DNA of 49,619 nucleotides, from positions 1 through 49,619 of the forward strand of contig CAUJEL010000176.1 in assembly GCA_963169875.1 (NCBI GenBank). Direction: 5' to 3'. A model generated the notes under the pieces. That model was given only the letters and a program-made list of their open reading frames with translations, ran no database searches and had not been told where the DNA came from. Each line of letters begins with the position of its first letter. Position 1 is the first letter of the stretch. The DNA is from Candidatus Zhuqueibacterota bacterium. Lineage in GTDB: Bacteria; Zhuqueibacterota; Zhuqueibacteria; Residuimicrobiales; Residuimicrobiaceae. This document shows, piece after piece, positions 1 through 8,069 of the stretch. The translations under genes were made by a program, and so were the position numbers.

Positions 1-59
1 ACGATGGCATACATTGCTTGCGTGCGTTCGGCTGGGTTTTTCGATTCTGTACTGTTCAT
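1..59 (-). CDS. Unidentified protein, N-terminal 19 residues only
   Basis: A leftward reading frame starts with ATG at 59-57 and runs off the left edge of the window. The 19 residues seen (beginning MNSTESKNPAERT) are hydrophilic with no signal peptide. A good ribosome binding site, AGGAGACAGG on the minus strand (61-70), sits at normal spacing and is the main reason to believe the start. Too little protein is present to assign a family. It points away from the transposase gene, so it is probably host or island cargo. Confidence 0.5.
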   Translation of the reverse strand, partial: MNSTESKNPAERTQAMYAI

Positions 60-116
60 TCCTGTCTCCTTTTTGTTTTGACAGGAACAATATAATCAAC
101 CCGGGCTAATTCATGA

Positions 117-1417
117 ATATGTACTTGGCCGAACGGTTACAAATATTCAGCCGATCTGGAATCTGTTCTCAAAGATGGAGCGAGAACTTTGCTGCAGCTG
201 GCAATCGAAGCCGAAGTGGCTGAATACTTGGAAAACCACAAGGACGATCGGGACAGCTCTGGACGTCGGCTTGTTGTTCGTAATGGTCATCATAAAGAAC
301 GCGACATTCTTACATCTCTTGGCCCTGTGCACATCAAGCAACCGCGGGTTGATGACCGTAAATTGGGACTTGTGGGTTGCGAAAGATTCACCAGCCAGCT
401 ATTGCCACGCTATATGAGAAAGGCGCCATCGATCGAGAATCTACTGCCCATACTGTACTTGAAGGGCATTTCTACTCAGGATTTTCCAACTGCGTTGGCA
501 GCGATCCTGGGAGATAGTGCCAAGGGATTGTCTGCCACTACTGTTGTGCGTCTTAAAGAACAGTGGATGGATCAATACAATCAATGGAGTAAGCGAGACC
601 TGAGCAGCAAGAGATACATTTACATCTGGGCAGACGGTGTATATTTCAATGTTCGACTCAATGATTCAAAGCCTTGTATTTTAACAATTATAGGCGCTGA
701 CGAACAAGGCAATAAAGAACTTTTGGCCATAGTTGACGGTGAGCGCGAAAGCGAAATAAGCTGGACCGCTCTATTGGTCGATCTAAAAAGCCGGGGACTT
801 ACGATGCCTCCCAGCCTGGCTATTGCAGATGGCGCACTTGGGTTCTGGGCGGCTTTGGATAAAATCTACCCCGGCACAGCGCAACAAAGGTGCTGGGTAC
901 ACAAAACCAGAAACGTCCTGGACAAACTGCCGAAGAAGCTCCATAGTCAAGCCAAAGAAATGATTGTCAATATGTACATGGCCGCCGGATATGCAGAAGC
1001 GGTTTCGGCCTATAAACAGTTTGGCGTTGTCTTTGGCGATAAATATCCCAAGGCCTTTGAATGCCTGGAAAAGGACTTTGATCAATTATTCACTTTTTAT
1101 AGTTATCCAGCCATTCACTGGATCCATATTCGCACAACCAATCCCATTGAATCAACTTTTGCAACAGTCCGTTTGAGAGCCCGCCGGACCAAGGGATGCG
1201 GCTCGCGTGATGCTACTTTAACAATGGTTTTCCAATTATGCCGCGAGGCGCAAAAACGGTGGAAAAGATTAAAAGGTGCTGAGTGGTTGCATTTTGTCGC
1301 TGCTGGCGAACAATTCATAGATGGCCAATTGGCCGATGCCGACAACTCAGCAAAAAATGTTGCCTAAAATCATCGGATAACGCTTTTTTCTGATCCACAA
1401 CTATTGACAATATCTCC
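117..1417 (+). mobile_element. IS256-family insertion sequence, left end not identified
   Basis: The element is defined by its transposase and by a right end at about 1395-1417 (CCACAACTATTGACAATATC...), which resembles the terminal repeat typical of IS256-family elements. I could not find a matching inverted copy left of the transposase, so the left terminus is diverged, lost or outside the open frame. The boundaries are therefore approximate. The element lies inside the right end of the tRNA-Phe-associated island. Confidence 0.5.
189..1367 (+). CDS. IS256-family (Mutator-type) transposase
   Basis: DDE transposase that cuts and rejoins IS ends. The 392-residue frame has the IS256 hallmarks: first Asp in IWADGVYF (residue 149), second Asp in IADGALGF (214), the C-x2-H of RCWVHK (235-238) and the Glu of NPIESTF (321), followed by the Arg-rich RLRARRTKGCGSR tail. 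The assigned start is TTG. The same frame stays open upstream to 117 and encodes further family sequence (SADLESVLKDGART), so the protein is probably about 410 residues with a non-ATG start. Alternatively, a one-base frameshift may have separated it from ATG codons at 113 or 119, which are in another frame. Catalytic residues are intact, so activity is possible if the left end exists. Confidence 0.9.
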   Translation: MLQLAIEAEVAEYLENHKDDRDSSGRRLVVRNGHHKERDILTSLGPVHIKQPRVDDRKLGLVGCERFTSQLLPRYMRKAPSIENLLPILYLKGISTQDFPTALAAILGDSAKGLSATTVVRLKEQWMDQYNQWSKRDLSSKRYIYIWADGVYFNVRLNDSKPCILTIIGADEQGNKELLAIVDGERESEISWTALLVDLKSRGLTMPPSLAIADGALGFWAALDKIYPGTAQQRCWVHKTRNVLDKLPKKLHSQAKEMIVNMYMAAGYAEAVSAYKQFGVVFGDKYPKAFECLEKDFDQLFTFYSYPAIHWIHIRTTNPIESTFATVRLRARRTKGCGSRDATLTMVFQLCREAQKRWKRLKGAEWLHFVAAGEQFIDGQLADADNSAKNVA

Positions 1418-1453
1418 GCAGAGAGCCTGCCGAGGTAAAGGCGGCCTAGCTTG

Positions 1454-1480
1454 AAAGCCCCTGTTAACAGCAGGGGCTTT
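1454..1480. terminator. Rho-independent terminator-like hairpin
   Basis: A perfect 10-bp stem, AAAGCCCCTG (1454-1463) and CAGGGGCTTT (1471-1480), encloses a 7-base loop. The terminal A/T tracts make it plausible on both strands. It separates the transposase from the integrase. Confidence 0.6.
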
Positions 1481-1524
1481 ACTTTATCGGTATAAGAATA
1501 TAGTATAAAACTGGGAGGAAGCCA

Positions 1525-2697
1525 ATGGCATCATTAGTGACCCTGTACACCTACAAGAATGGGACGACTGCCTGGATGCTTGATTATAGGATCGAAGGCT
1601 ATCGTCTGCGAAAGTTCTATGCCAATATGAGCAAACAATCGGCGGAAATCGAGGCAAAGAAAGCCATCTTAAAATTCACAGAAAACCTTAAAAAGGCTAG
1701 GGGGGAAAACTTGACGCTTGACGATCTAGCCGTAAAGTACCTGGAACATGTAAAGTCATACAAGCGCGCCTGGGATCGTGACGCACTCTCGATCAAAATA
1801 TTTACCAATATAGTCATCAGAGGCAAGCGTTTCGGCGAGTATCTCCTGAATGAAATCGACAGCAAAGTCGTCAACGAATATCGATTGGCGCGGAAAAGGC
1901 AGTTCGATGATCGCTATGATCAAAATGGGGTACATGCGGATGATCGCAAATACACTTCGATTAATCGGGAGCTGGCTTGCATGAAGTACATGTTCACTCT
2001 GGCTGTCGATTGGGATTATTGCGACAGAAATCCGGTCAAGTCCAAAACCATCAAGTTCTTCCAGGAGCAGTCCAGGACCCGTTACCTGTTGGAGGAGGAG
2101 ATCCCTGTTCTGTTTGCTGAATTGCAGGGAGACTTGCGCGATATTACCCTCGTTGCCTTGAACACGGGCATGCGTATTGGCGAGATACTTTCCCAAAAAT
2201 GGGTGAACCTGGATTTCACCAAAGGCAGCATCACACTTGCCAAAACAAAAAATGGCGATCCGAGGATCATCCCGATGAATGCTGTGGTGGCAGTGGTACT
2301 TTCAGCGCGACCGCGCTCGTCTGAATGGGTTTTCGAGAATCGATCGAACAAGGGGCGCTGCAAGGGCAGACCAATCACAACGATCCGGAAGGGATTCGGG
2401 AATGCGTTGAAGCGCGCCGGCATTGAAGGCTTTCGTTTCCACGATATCCGCCACACGTTCGCGACCTACCTCACCATGGAGGGCGTGGATGAGATCACGC
2501 GGGCCGAGATCCTCGGACACCGAAAATATACTATGACCAGCCGGTATTCACACTCTACCTGGGAGAAGAAAGTGGAGGCGATGCAGATCATGGCCCGGCA
2601 TAGCCAATTTTTGGTCAGTTCAACGGAGAATGAGGAGACTGGAGAAGGTGTTAACCCCGATAATGTAATACCGTTTACGTCAGCGAGTGGCTGGTAA
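1525..2697 (+). CDS. Tyrosine recombinase (phage/island integrase)
   Basis: Site-specific recombinase of 390 residues that integrates and excises a mobile island. It has an N-terminal beta-rich arm-binding region (about 1-60), a SAM-like core-binding domain (about 65-175) and a C-terminal catalytic domain. The catalytic set is visible: Arg217 (NTGMRIGE), a Lys in the following beta-hairpin (TKNG), His306 and Arg309 (FHDIRHTF), His332 (LGHRKY) and the nucleophile Tyr341 (SRYSHS). The start is ATG with GGGAGG eight to twelve bases upstream. The stop codon is only 9 bases from a tRNA-Phe 3' fragment at 2707-2748, the usual arrangement for an integrase beside its att site. It appears intact and is the strongest sign that positions 1-2750 are the end of an island. 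Confidence 0.93.
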   Translation: MASLVTLYTYKNGTTAWMLDYRIEGYRLRKFYANMSKQSAEIEAKKAILKFTENLKKARGENLTLDDLAVKYLEHVKSYKRAWDRDALSIKIFTNIVIRGKRFGEYLLNEIDSKVVNEYRLARKRQFDDRYDQNGVHADDRKYTSINRELACMKYMFTLAVDWDYCDRNPVKSKTIKFFQEQSRTRYLLEEEIPVLFAELQGDLRDITLVALNTGMRIGEILSQKWVNLDFTKGSITLAKTKNGDPRIIPMNAVVAVVLSARPRSSEWVFENRSNKGRCKGRPITTIRKGFGNALKRAGIEGFRFHDIRHTFATYLTMEGVDEITRAEILGHRKYTMTSRYSHSTWEKKVEAMQIMARHSQFLVSSTENEETGEGVNPDNVIPFTSASGW

Positions 2698-2706
2698 TCG
2701 GGTAGC

Positions 2707-2748
2707 CTGAAAATCCGTGTGTCCCCAGTTCGATTCTGGGAGGCGCCA
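2707..2748 (+). other. att site: 3' fragment of tRNA-Phe (displaced end)
   Basis: The 42 bases equal the 3' half of a bacterial tRNA-Phe: anticodon loop CTGAAAA with the GAA anticodon, 3' side of the anticodon stem TCCG, T-arm CCCAG-TTCGATT-CTGGG, acceptor strand AGGCGCC and A. No D-arm, 5' anticodon strand or 5' acceptor strand lies upstream; identity begins inside the anticodon loop. That is the classic crossover region for tyrosine recombinases. Orientation implies the island lies to the left, with the intact tRNA-Phe beyond position 1. Confidence 0.8.
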
Positions 2749-2756
2749 CTGTAAAT

Positions 2757-2789
2757 AACCCCTGGATCTGCGGATTCAGGGGTTTTTTT
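2757..2789 (+). terminator. Rho-independent terminator of the original tRNA-Phe locus
   Basis: Stem AACCCCTG (2757-2764) with CAGGGGTT (2777-2784) followed by a run of seven T (2783-2789). It immediately follows the tRNA 3' fragment and was probably the terminator of the tRNA gene before insertion. Between 2790 and about 3100 I see no gene. Confidence 0.75.
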
Positions 2790-3103
2790 ATTTTTGGGGG
2801 TGTCGCTAGGCTGTTTTTCAACAATGAATTGGGTACAGAATTTGCGCGTCATGGAGGATTGTAGCGCCGCGGGAGTTTGTTGGAAAGGGGAAAATGGCCT
2901 GACCATTTTACTATTCCGGAATATATTCCGAAAAAGTTAAACTAAATTGGAATATGTTACAGAAGTAAATTTTTCTCTGCTTTCTGGCCGCTTTATATGT
3001 GCCTGCTGCACTACTGCCCCCGTTCCTAACCCTCACCACAATTAGTATCACTCATGCCAGGCACGATTCCACAGAATAAATTTGCATAAAAGACTTGATT
3101 ATT

Positions 3104-3146
3104 ATCCTAATTAGGTTAAATTAGGATAGTATAGTATCCTAATTTA
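3104..3146. promoter_or_regulatory. Palindromic operator candidate upstream of the DUF4143 ATPase
   Basis: The 9-mer ATCCTAATT occurs three times in alternating orientation (3104-3112 forward, 3119-3127 reverse, 3136-3144 forward). The last two form a perfect 12-bp inverted repeat, TAAATTAGGATA (3117-3128) and TATCCTAATTTA (3135-3146), with a 6-bp centre. It lies 20 bases before the ATG at 3166, overlapping the likely AT-rich promoter, so repressor binding is the simplest reading. The regulator is unknown. Confidence 0.55.
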
Positions 3147-3165
3147 TATAAATTGAGATAATAGA

Positions 3166-4311
3166 ATGATCAAGAGAGAGATTCAAGGCAGGATTAAAAG
3201 CCGCTTGTTCGCTGGCAAAGTGATTATCATCTATGGTGCACGCCAGGTGGGCAAAACCACGCTCATCCGTGCGATCGGCAATGCGCTTAATCAAGAGGAA
3301 ACGCTTTTTTTAAACTGTGATGAGCCGGATATCAGGAGTCTTCTTACCGATGCCACTTCCACACAACTCAAAGCCCTTATTGGCGCGAATAAGATCATTT
3401 TTATCGACGAGGCACAAAGGGTAAAAAACATCGGTCTGACGCTGAAATTGTTTGCCGACACCATGCCGGAACGGCAGATTATAGCGACGGGATCCTCGTC
3501 TCTTGATTTAACCAATGCTATCGTTGAGCCCCTTACTGGCAGAAAATACGAATTTCTGCTGTATCCACTTTCATTGCGTGAATTGACGGACCGGTACACC
3601 GCGCTTGATCTGCAACGGTTGTTGGAGCAATGGTTGATCTATGGTCTCTATCCTGAAGTGGTCACCAAAATGGACCAGGCCTCAAGCCTGTTGCCCGAAC
3701 TGGCCAGCAGCTATCTTTACAAGGATGTGCTGCAATTTCAGGATATCCGCAAACCCGAGCTTCTGGAACGGCTGTTGCAGTTACTGGCCTTGCAGATAGG
3801 TTCCGAAGTTTCTTACAATGAGCTGGCCACGACCCTGCACGTGGGTAAAGAAACGATAGCCCACTATGTAGAATTGCTGGAAAAGAGTTTTGTGATATTT
3901 CGACTGCCACCGTTTAGCCGGAATCTGCGTAACGAATTGACAAAAATGAGAAAAATCTATTTTTATGATTTGGGGATACGCAATGCTTTGATCAGAAATT
4001 TTAATCCCCTTCATTTACGTGCAGATGTGGGCGCTCTGTGGGAGAATTTTCTGATCTGTGAACGGCTGAAAAAGAATGCAAACGATGGGGCTTTTTTAAA
4101 CAGCTATTTCTGGCGCACGCATCAGCAGCAGGAGATAGATTACCTGGAAGAAACTGCCGGCAAGCTTGCGGCTTTCGAATTCAAGTGGAAATCCGCTAAC
4201 TGGCAGCTTCCAAAGGTATTTTCCACGGCCTATCCGGATAGTACAGGTTTGGCCGTCCAGCAAAATAATTTTTTAGAGTTTTTAGGCATCAGGCCGAGTA
4301 AAGGAAAATGA
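3166..4311 (+). CDS. AAA_14/DUF4143 ATPase
   Basis: The 381-residue protein has an N-terminal P-loop domain with Walker A GARQVGKTT (24-32), Walker B IIFIDEAQ (77-84) and a sensor-like IIATGSSSL (105-113). A winged-helix-like middle segment and a C-terminal DUF4143 domain follow. The C-terminus contains EIDYLEE ... FEFKWK, which fits the PD-(D/E)xK-like core often predicted for DUF4143. Such proteins are common in accessory regions of bacteria and archaea; their cellular role is not established. The gene stands alone after an AT-rich leader with a strong palindrome and appears full length. No function beyond ATP binding can be claimed. Confidence 0.9.
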   Translation: MIKREIQGRIKSRLFAGKVIIIYGARQVGKTTLIRAIGNALNQEETLFLNCDEPDIRSLLTDATSTQLKALIGANKIIFIDEAQRVKNIGLTLKLFADTMPERQIIATGSSSLDLTNAIVEPLTGRKYEFLLYPLSLRELTDRYTALDLQRLLEQWLIYGLYPEVVTKMDQASSLLPELASSYLYKDVLQFQDIRKPELLERLLQLLALQIGSEVSYNELATTLHVGKETIAHYVELLEKSFVIFRLPPFSRNLRNELTKMRKIYFYDLGIRNALIRNFNPLHLRADVGALWENFLICERLKKNANDGAFLNSYFWRTHQQQEIDYLEETAGKLAAFEFKWKSANWQLPKVFSTAYPDSTGLAVQQNNFLEFLGIRPSKGK

Positions 4312-4898
4312 ATGACCGGAATGCGCTATTTTGAGAAACCAAAGGCGTCGATAACGGCCATTCTGGTACGGCGGCACCGCGTCCAAAGTCGGCTGGGGCG
4401 TCTTTCCCTCGACCCTCCTTAAGTGCCCGCTGACACATGTAAGCGATGCCACTTTGCCGTAGTATTTACTTGGCACTGCCAGCTGGCCTCATTCCTTAAA
4501 CATCGTGGCGATCCTGCGTGCGCCGTGATATGGTTAAGCGCCCTCTCCCAAAAGATCAATGGCTTTTCTCACCTTTTTGCTTGAAATTATTGACCGGATG
4601 CACTACATTGAATCAAGCAGTGTACTCATCATCGTGAGGGGTCACCATGAAAAATGTCGTGCTCCTGTTTCCAATCAAGCAACAGTTCAATAAAATCAAA
4701 CCAACCAATTCAATGAAAATAATAAGTTTATATCTTGACAGAATGGCTCGGTCGCCTTTTCAGTCAAACAACTATCAAATAACCATCAAATAAAAATGAG
4801 TTGTATAATAAACTGAAATTATTATGGTTATAATTTTTAAAACAGTCGTCAGCTGCTTCCCATCAAATGACCATCAAATAAGAACTGCCCAGCGATCA
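4312..4898. other. 587-bp intergenic stretch with short direct repeats
   Basis: No convincing long gene. A possible 48-codon frame (4647-4793, plus strand, starting MKNVVLLFPIK, with GAGGGG at normal spacing) is the only small candidate and is weak. The 11-mer TTATTTGATGG (read on the minus strand) occurs as a tandem pair at 4773-4793 and, slightly altered, again at 4861-4881. The 4312-4600 part is more GC-rich than its surroundings and may be a decayed gene that I cannot identify. Confidence 0.4.
4773..4881 (-). repeat. Two tandem pairs of an 11-bp direct repeat
   Basis: On the minus strand, TTATTTGATGG followed by TTATTTGATAG occupies 4773-4793, and TTATTTGATGG followed by TCATTTGATGG occupies 4861-4881. 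The period of 11 bp is about one helical turn and is not a multiple of three. The second pair sits 17 bases after the stop codon of the AlbA_2-domain gene. Confidence 0.5.
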
Positions 4899-6365
4899 TT
4901 AAACCCATCCTGGCACGTATTTCATATATTTTTTTGATGAAGCTTCATCATAGGCTCGAATCCTTTTTGCATCCAAGGCTTCTTTAATAATTCGCGAAGC
5001 GGTGGCACTATTTTTTTCCTTAATACCAAACCGCTCACGCAAAGTGGTATTGGTCATAAAATCGCGCTGAACATACCGGAGGCAGGCATGTAAATAGCAG
5101 GCGCGAATACGGTCTTCCTTGTCCATATCCCTTAATTCTCGATATGCAAATAATATCGTACGGGTATGCTCAGCGGTGGTTTCAAATACCGGTGCAGGGA
5201 GCTGGTAAAATTCAGTTTGAGAAACGACTTTATCAATCCCGCTTCCGCGCTCTTCGCAAACACCAATCCTGCGCATAAAGGAAGCTAACGCTTCGTTGCG
5301 TGATTTGGGCGGACTGTCAAGAAATCGGTCCACCTTGACGAGTGGCAAACCTGGATTGGTAATTTCCATTCGACTGGCAAAAATTTCAATCATCGGCCCT
5401 GTACCGGTCACATGGAAATCCTGGTGAATAATTGCGTTGGCTACAAGCTCCCGGATGGCCAAATCAGGGAACATGGGTACCTTGCGGCGTAAGGCCTGAC
5501 CGATAACCTCATTTTCCGGTAAAAGCCCAACGATATAATTAATCATGCCTTCAAAGCCATTTGCATAGCCTTTTGCACCCTCTTGCTCTCGTATCGTTTC
5601 TACTCTGTTTTCACCCTTGTATAGGATGACACGAATGGCTTTCCGTTTATGCGTCCTGAAATCTGTGAGCTTTTTTGCGAACAAAACGGCGCCAAGATTG
5701 GTAATATCCCATTTTCCGCCTTTGCCCGGTACAATCAATTCATCGGCCAGCAATCCAGCCAGAACGCCATCACGGGTTTCCGGCAGGGGCAGTGTTAAAA
5801 GTTCGAAATAGGCGGGATAATCCAGCAGCCGAAGAACGTCTTCAGATGCCATGTTTTCAGCCGCGATTTCCCTTTCAAACGGTGTGTTATCAAAGATGCG
5901 CCACAGCTCGCTTTCTTTTTCAGGATAATCCTTCAACTTTTTTTTGTATGATCCGATGCGGATATATTCGATGGTTTTGAATTGAACAGGATGACGATAG
6001 GCAGCGCCAATTTCAAGCAGAACAACCGGCTTTTCCTCAATCAAGACTTTATAAAAACGAAAATTTATTTTGGGCGCAAGCAAATGCAATAACCAGTTTT
6101 CCAGTTCTTCATTGCCGATTGTGCAGGCAGCCGGATTAAAAGTTGTGCCAAGAATGGCATGCGATTGGCTATCCACACCCCAGACTATGTAGACTTTAAC
6201 TTTTCCCAATAACGCAGCGGAGTTTGATAGCGCAGAAATGTATTCGCCGATTTCGTCAGGATTGTCATTATTGTACTTGAACTCAACCCATTCTGTTTCT
6301 CTGGGGATATTGACAAGTTCGTGAATGAGGCCGACAATATATTCGATGGGCCGGTCAACGGTCAT
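4899..6365 (-). CDS. AlbA_2/HATPase_c_4 domain putative transcriptional regulator
   Basis: The 488-residue protein matches the COG2865 group (often misnamed RecG-like helicase). The N-terminal AlbA_2 (Schlafen AAA_4) domain is at about 15-150, with the family motif EWVEFKYNN and GVDSQSHAILG. The C-terminal GHKL-like ATPase part (about 290-380) has FPDLAIRELVANAIIHQDF, split here as DLAIRELVANA and IIHQDF, plus CEERGSGIDKVV. A winged-helix tail (about 415-488) ends in KYVPGWV, typical of the family. The GGGAGG site on the minus strand just before the ATG supports the start. These proteins are frequent in genomic islands; DNA binding is predicted from domains, and the target is unknown. It is intact, unlike its upstream neighbours. 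Confidence 0.88.
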   Translation of the reverse strand: MTVDRPIEYIVGLIHELVNIPRETEWVEFKYNNDNPDEIGEYISALSNSAALLGKVKVYIVWGVDSQSHAILGTTFNPAACTIGNEELENWLLHLLAPKINFRFYKVLIEEKPVVLLEIGAAYRHPVQFKTIEYIRIGSYKKKLKDYPEKESELWRIFDNTPFEREIAAENMASEDVLRLLDYPAYFELLTLPLPETRDGVLAGLLADELIVPGKGGKWDITNLGAVLFAKKLTDFRTHKRKAIRVILYKGENRVETIREQEGAKGYANGFEGMINYIVGLLPENEVIGQALRRKVPMFPDLAIRELVANAIIHQDFHVTGTGPMIEIFASRMEITNPGLPLVKVDRFLDSPPKSRNEALASFMRRIGVCEERGSGIDKVVSQTEFYQLPAPVFETTAEHTRTILFAYRELRDMDKEDRIRACYLHACLRYVQRDFMTNTTLRERFGIKEKNSATASRIIKEALDAKRIRAYDEASSKKYMKYVPGWV

Positions 6366-6468
6366 TCTTCACCTCCCAACTTACAGCCAGGATCTTTCAA
6401 AGGGGTAGCATGTCGCGATGTTCACTAAAGATGATGATTTTTCGCATCTTTCCGCTCACATCATACAT

Positions 6469-6747
6469 CTACGGTTCGTTCTGAAGGGGGCGGAAAAGTT
6501 CATCCCATTTTCGATCCTTGCCCGAAGCGACCAAGTTTTTGGCTTGTTGTTCAAGAACATGCAAGATACTTATTTCATCGGAGAGTTCTGCGATGGCGCT
6601 TGAAGCTGATGACTGATCAATTAATGTTTCTTCCAGCGCTTCTTGTTCTTCGGCGTTGAGGTCCTCGTCATCCACTGGCAGATCGGCAAGGTTTTCCGCG
6701 ATAATTTGCCTGCCGCGGATCCCCATCTGTTCCTCGCGGAGGCGGCG
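6469..6747 (-). pseudogene. C-terminal tail of a larger protein, possibly an SNF2-type helicase
   Basis: The frame is open from 6747 to 6469 without a credible start of its own. It encodes an acidic segment (about residues LPVDDEDLNAEEQEALEE) and a tail with ASGKDRKWDELFRPLQ. Acidic linkers ending in a D-x-KW-x-EL motif occur at the end of some SNF2/DEAD-type helicases, so a deleted helicase is my best guess, from memory and not verified. It begins where HicA homology stops, implying a deletion junction near 6750. Confidence 0.35.
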
Positions 6748-6860
6748 TTAGTCTGCCTTCCGTCAGGGTGAAGCAGAATGACATGAGACCCCGATAGTCG
6801 TTTTATCTCGAAACCGGCTTTTTTGAGTTTTGCCAGCACTTCTGCGGATTTAAATGGCAT
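6621..6860 (-). pseudogene. hicA: Truncated hicA-like toxin gene
   Basis: The first 37 codons look like HicA, a small RNase toxin with a double-stranded-RNA-binding fold: KSAEVLAKLKKAGFEIKRLS then GSHVILLHPDGRQT, including the catalytic-type His of the GSH motif. After GRQT the remaining family sequence (usually a VP-x-H strand and a C-terminal helix) is missing and the frame continues in unrelated Arg/Lys/Trp-rich sequence, which is the out-of-frame version of the adjacent helicase-like remnant. Toxin activity is probably lost. The start overlaps hicB by 11 bases, the normal arrangement for hicB-hicA pairs. Confidence 0.6.
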
Positions 6861-7083
6861 CGCTCAATTCCAGAGTCGAGACGAGTATCTCCGGATTCGC
6901 TAATACTTCATTATTTGCATTTTTTTCAGCGATCCAAAGTCGCAGTAAATCATTCGCTGCTTGACGAGCACCTTCGATCCCTTTGCCGTGAGTGGTTAAT
7001 CCAAGAGCGGGTATATGCGCATAATAAAAGTCCGGCTGGAATGAATCGTCCACGATTTTTTCAAAGACAACCAGATAGCTCAT
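6850..7083 (-). CDS. hicB: HicB-family antitoxin
   Basis: A 77-residue protein with the HicB fold signature: MSYLVVFEK, an Asp/Pro-rich turn, DFYYAHIPALGLTTHGKG, then EGARQAANDLLRLWI. In this family it neutralises HicA and may autoregulate. The ATG is preceded by GGGAGTG on the minus strand. The gene looks complete, whereas its partner hicA is truncated, so the antitoxin is probably orphaned. The nearby promoter region (7084-7220) is AT-rich. Confidence 0.75.
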   Translation of the reverse strand: MSYLVVFEKIVDDSFQPDFYYAHIPALGLTTHGKGIEGARQAANDLLRLWIAEKNANNEVLANPEILVSTLELSDAI

Positions 7084-7229
7084 AAATCACTCCCACGAAA
7101 ACACAAAGGATGATAGTGAATTTGACTGTATTTGTCAAGACAATAAAAACAGGTCAACGGGATGCAAAGTCGGGCACGAAATCTTGATAGATGCGTTGGG
7201 CGGGGTTTAAATGGAAAAGAGATTAATTC

Positions 7230-7313
7230 GGGGTCGGACCAAATTACTTCTCAACAAAACAAAGAGATAGACATAAAAAAGCTAATAAACAGGCCCTGGA
7301 ACACATTTTTTAA
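7230..7313 (+). repeat. Partial copy of the GGGGTCGGACC-bounded element
   Basis: Positions 7230-7244 (GGGGTCGGACCAAAT) are identical to the left terminus of the complete element at 13855-14022. Downstream, CCCTGGAACACATT at about 7294-7307 resembles the first arm of the central hairpin of that element. The right terminus is missing. It lies just beyond the 3' end of the response-regulator gene. Confidence 0.55.
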
Positions 7314-7352
7314 GGTGTAATAGGCATCCTGAGGCCTTTTTCATGAAAAGTA

Positions 7353-8069
7353 TTATTTTTCCGCAAACATATACCCGGCGCCGCGGACGCTTTTGAAATA
7401 GACCGGATGCGCCGGGTCGGCCTCAAAATAGCGCCGCAGCCGCACCATGAAATTATCAATGGTGCGCGTCTCACTCTCCGCAGGCACATGCCAGACATTC
7501 TCCAGCAGTTCCTTGCGCGACACGATCGCACCGGCATGGGCGATGAGATAACGCAAGGTCTCCGCCTCCTGCGGCGTGATGCGAAACTTGCGCCGCCCCG
7601 CCCGGCAGGATAAATTGTCAAAATTGATCTCATTGCGGCCAAACTGAAAAATACCCGGCACGGCCTCCAGCGGACGATACCACGCTTTGCGCCGCAGCAT
7701 GCCCTGAATCCGTAGCAGTAACTCATCCAGATGAAATGGCTTGGTCATATAATCATCAGCGCCGAGCTGCAGGCCGTGTATTCGGTCTTGCGCTTCCTTG
7801 CGCGCGGTGAGAAAGAGAATGGGCAATTGCGGCGATGTGGTCCGCATCTGCCGAGCCACTTCATACCCGTCCAGATACGGCAGCATGATGTCGAGTATCA
7901 CCAGATCGATTTCCTGCTGTGCAAATTTCTCCAGGGCCTCGCGTCCGTTCACCGCGCGCTCCACGGCGTACCCTTCCCTGGTCAAATTGAATTCCAAGCC
8001 GATTGCCAGCGACTCTTCATCCTCGACAACCAGAATGCGGCTCCCCGCGAATTCATTCTGCGCCATCAT
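7353..8069 (-). CDS. OmpR/PhoB-family response regulator
   Basis: DNA-binding regulator of 238 residues. The receiver domain (about 10-125) has acidic pocket residues in VVEDEE, phospho-acceptor Asp60 (LVILDIML), Thr88 and Lys110 (YMTKPF). The winged-helix domain (about 140-236) ends in the usual SVRGAGYMF. It overlaps the upstream histidine kinase by 17 bases, so the two are translated as a pair. An alternative ATG lies one codon downstream. Its target genes cannot be deduced; no recognised regulon member lies beside it. Confidence 0.93.
   Translation of the reverse strand: MMAQNEFAGSRILVVEDEESLAIGLEFNLTREGYAVERAVNGREALEKFAQQEIDLVILDIMLPYLDGYEVARQMRTTSPQLPILFLTARKEAQDRIHGLQLGADDYMTKPFHLDELLLRIQGMLRRKAWYRPLEAVPGIFQFGRNEINFDNLSCRAGRRKFRITPQEAETLRYLIAHAGAIVSRKELLENVWHVPAESETRTIDNFMVRLRRYFEADPAHPVYFKSVRGAGYMFAEK

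Noticed and set aside
2466-2906. Leftward open frame containing SQNRTGDTRIF
   Set aside because: This peptide is the antisense translation of tRNA-Phe, a well-known spurious annotation, and the frame overlaps the integrase.
4282-4476. Leftward open frame of 64 codons overlapping the end of the ATPase gene
   Set aside because: No start signals or recognisable family; it overlaps a real gene on the other strand.
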